Positions 13,979 through 16,102 of a stretch of 16,102 bases of DNA are shown here, in pieces (the stretch's first letter is position 1; each line of letters begins with the position of its first letter). A model generated the notes under the pieces. It was not told where the DNA came from. It saw only the letters and a program-made list of their open reading frames with translations, and ran no database searches. The stretch spans positions 1 through 16,102 of the forward strand of contig CAQBRY010000029.1 of assembly GCA_948762645.1 (NCBI GenBank), in the 5' to 3' direction. A program made the translations under genes and the position numbers. This stretch comes from an uncultured Eubacteriales bacterium (GTDB taxonomy: Bacteria > Bacillota > Clostridia > Oscillospirales > Acutalibacteraceae).

Positions 13979-16102
13979 ATTCTAAATATTATACTTGGTC
14001 CGTCAGGAAGCGGAAAAACCACTAAATTAAGGAATCTTATAAAAGAAAACATCCAAAATAACAATAAAAATATAATATTACTTGTCCCTGAGCAGTCCTC
14101 TTTTTCAAATGAAAGAGAAATTTTAAAATTTTTAGGAGAAAAAAACTTTAAATTTATCGAAATATTGAGTTTTACAAGACTGTCTGATTTTATTTTCAGG
14201 AAGTCCGGCTACATATATAAAAATTCTCTTACTGAAAGTCTAAGAAAGCTCATAATGAGCTGTGCTATTGATAAGTCTAAAAGTAATCTGCTCCTTTACT
14301 CAAAAAGCAGAGACGTTAATAATATAGACTTAATGGTAGAATCTTTAAAAGAATTTAAATCCGGAAAGATCTCTCCGGAAGATATACAAAATATTTGTAA
14401 TGTCCTAGAAAGCGGAATACTAAAACAAAAATTATCCGAATTTAAATATATTCTCGATAACTATAATAATTTAACAAAAAATCAATTTCTGGATCCCCTC
14501 GATAATTTAAATGATATATCTAACTTTTTGTCTAAAAACTCAGTGTTTAGCGAATATACAGTATTTATGGATTCGTTCCATACGTTTAATCATCAACAAT
14601 TAAACATAATAGAAAACATTTTAGTTCAGTCTAAAGAGTCTTATATTACCATATGTTGTGACAATAACTATGATAAATATAAAGGCGAAGAATTAAACTT
14701 GTTTTTTCCGGTATACTCAACTATAAATAAATTTTTTAAAATGTGCTCAAATCACAATATTAAAACAAATATTATAAGCTTAGGCGAAAATTTACCCAGA
14801 TTCAAAAATGATGAACTCAAAGAATTACAAAAAAATTTTTTTCAAAATCACTATTCAAAATATAATTATGCACCTCAAAATATAAACATATATAATGCCC
14901 CGGATATATATGAAGAATGTGATTACATTTCCAGAACTATTAAAAAAATGGTAGTGACACAAAATTATAGATTTAAAGATTTCGCTGTAATAACCGAAGA
15001 TACTGAAAATTATATAAATATATTAAAAGGAAGTCTTAAAAAATATGGTATACAATATTTTATAGATCAACCAAAATCTCCTTTAAATAATAATCTTTTA
15101 AATCTCATTTTCTCAGTATTAAACTGTATAGTAAATAGCTACAGTTCTGAGGATATAATAAAATATCTGAAAACGGGACTTACAGAATTTAGTATAGAAG
15201 AAATATCTGAAATTGAAAACTACGTTTTGCTTTGGGAAATAAAAAATGAAGAATGGCTATCTCCATTTACCAAAAGTCCAAAAGGATTCTCATCTAAATT
15301 TGAAGATGAGGAAATAAATCAGCTGTGTAGGTTAAATACTATCAGAGAAAAAATTATATCCCCCATAGAAGTATTAAAAAAAGATTGTTTAAATTCAACA
15401 GGACATAAAATATGTTTTTCACTATTTAAATTTTTGGAAAACGTCAACATACAAAAAAATATTCAAAATTTTTGCAGTAATCTTATCGAAAGCAAAGATG
15501 AATTATTATCGGAAGAATTAGCCAGAGTTTGGGATATCTTAATAAAATCACTTGATGAAATAGATAAAATTTTTCATAACCAAAAAATCTCGCTTAGAAA
15601 GTTTATTGACCTTTTAAATATCGTAATCGCATCTGAAGATATCGCATTCATACCCCAAAATATAGACGAAGTAATAATAGGATCCGTTGGAAGAATACGT
15701 CTTTCAAACCCTAAAATTATATTTATAGTCGGAGCATGCGAAGGAATATTTCCTAAAGTATCTAAAATAAACAGTATTATAAGCGATGAAGAAAGACAGT
15801 ATCTTATTTCTATGGGTCTTAATATGAACCAGACCTTAAGTCAACAGGACATATATGAAAGATTTTTGACCTATTTAGCAATAACAAGTTCGTCAGAAAA
15901 AGTATTTGTAAGCTGGCCTTCTAAAAACGCATCTATGAATGAGAATCTGCCTTCTGAAATAATAAGCAATATAAAAAGTATTTTTCCTGCCATAAAAATA
16001 AAAACTCTAAATGATATCCCCCTGGACGATTTCCTTTGGTGTGAATCTTCGGCATTCGAGATTCTTGCAAAAAACTTTCAAAAACAAGCAAATCCTTTTT
16101 AC
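13979..16102 (+). CDS. addB: ATP-dependent helicase/nuclease subunit AddB, N-terminal part
   Basis: AddB pairs with AddA in the helicase-nuclease that resects double-strand breaks and recognises Chi for RecA loading. The frame is open for 708 codons to the window edge; full AddB is usually about 1,150 residues. Visible features are the N-terminal Walker A motif GPSGSGKTT (7-15), LLVPEQSSFSNEREI (32-46) and the SFTRL motif soon after. Further on are VIIGSVGRIRLSNPKIIFIVGACEGIFPK (about 563-591) and a following DEERQ. The C-terminal nuclease domain and its iron-sulfur cysteines are beyond the edge. The start is ATT 13979: Walker A begins at residue 7, an ideal ribosome site is 8 bases upstream, and the first in-frame TTG or ATG would delete Walker A. 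addA is expected downstream. A terminator and separate promoter detach it from rpoD. Confidence 0.88.
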   Translation, partial: MLNIILGPSGSGKTTKLRNLIKENIQNNNKNIILLVPEQSSFSNEREILKFLGEKNFKFIEILSFTRLSDFIFRKSGYIYKNSLTESLRKLIMSCAIDKSKSNLLLYSKSRDVNNIDLMVESLKEFKSGKISPEDIQNICNVLESGILKQKLSEFKYILDNYNNLTKNQFLDPLDNLNDISNFLSKNSVFSEYTVFMDSFHTFNHQQLNIIENILVQSKESYITICCDNNYDKYKGEELNLFFPVYSTINKFFKMCSNHNIKTNIISLGENLPRFKNDELKELQKNFFQNHYSKYNYAPQNINIYNAPDIYEECDYISRTIKKMVVTQNYRFKDFAVITEDTENYINILKGSLKKYGIQYFIDQPKSPLNNNLLNLIFSVLNCIVNSYSSEDIIKYLKTGLTEFSIEEISEIENYVLLWEIKNEEWLSPFTKSPKGFSSKFEDEEINQLCRLNTIREKIISPIEVLKKDCLNSTGHKICFSLFKFLENVNIQKNIQNFCSNLIESKDELLSEELARVWDILIKSLDEIDKIFHNQKISLRKFIDLLNIVIASEDIAFIPQNIDEVIIGSVGRIRLSNPKIIFIVGACEGIFPKVSKINSIISDEERQYLISMGLNMNQTLSQQDIYERFLTYLAITSSSEKVFVSWPSKNASMNENLPSEIISNIKSIFPAIKIKTLNDIPLDDFLWCESSAFEILAKNFQKQANPFY

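Noticed and set aside
14164..14166. In-frame TTG as the addB start
   Set aside because: It has no ribosome site nearby and would remove the Walker A motif and the conserved VPEQ segment.
1..16102. Search for tRNA, rRNA, CRISPR repeats, insertion-sequence ends and known riboswitch cores
   Set aside because: None was recognised on either strand by eye, and the intergenic gaps are all under 200 bases and are accounted for by promoters, hairpins and leaders.

Overview
The window is AT-rich DNA from a low-GC Gram-positive bacterium. It is most likely a member of the Clostridia. The evidence is the AT-rich codon use, strong GGAGG-type ribosome binding sites, a SpoVD-type penicillin-binding protein with PASTA domains, a YvyE/YigZ-dnaG-rpoD block and an AddB-type recombination subunit. 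Every gene is on the + strand. No tRNA, rRNA, CRISPR array, insertion sequence or prophage gene is visible, and no gap exceeds 200 bases.

Layout. Positions 1-8624 hold a division and cell wall (dcw) cluster: the 3' end of rsmH, an ftsL-like gene, a class B penicillin-binding protein (spoVD/ftsI), mraY, ftsW, murG, a 116-residue unrecognised protein, and murA. ftsZ (8795-9913) follows, then rpmE (bL31). Next comes the macromolecular-synthesis block: a YigZ/YvyE-family gene, dnaG (primase) and rpoD (the housekeeping sigma factor). The 5' two thirds of addB runs off the right edge. The cluster is unusually lean. The ligase genes murE, murF, murD and murC are absent from the places they often occupy in Firmicutes, and so are murB, ftsQ/divIB and ftsA.

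How the genes work together. MraY and MurG make lipid I and lipid II. FtsW polymerises the glycan and the SpoVD-like PBP crosslinks it. FtsL (with partners not seen here) and FtsZ place that machinery at the septum, and MurA commits UDP-GlcNAc to the pathway. RpmE, DnaG, RpoD and AddB serve translation, replication, transcription and double-strand-break repair.

Regulation. The cluster is cut into several transcription units by terminators and sigma-A-like promoters. Promoters are visible before the PBP gene, the 116-residue gene, ftsZ, rpmE and addB. Terminators lie after ftsL, the 116-residue gene, rpoD and perhaps rpmE. Three regulatory regions stand out. An (TA)11 dinucleotide tract fills the spacer and -10 region of the promoter for the 116-residue protein. 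A 12-bp inverted repeat before murA has one arm covering the murA ribosome binding site. A perfect 22-bp palindrome overlaps the -10 box of the ftsZ promoter.

Most unusual content. The 116-residue gene between murG and murA resembles a Nif11-like leader ending in a Gly-Gly site, followed by a 49-residue basic/hydrophobic segment. It looks like an exported peptide precursor with its own promoter and terminator, inserted among essential cell wall genes. addB appears to use the rare start codon ATT.
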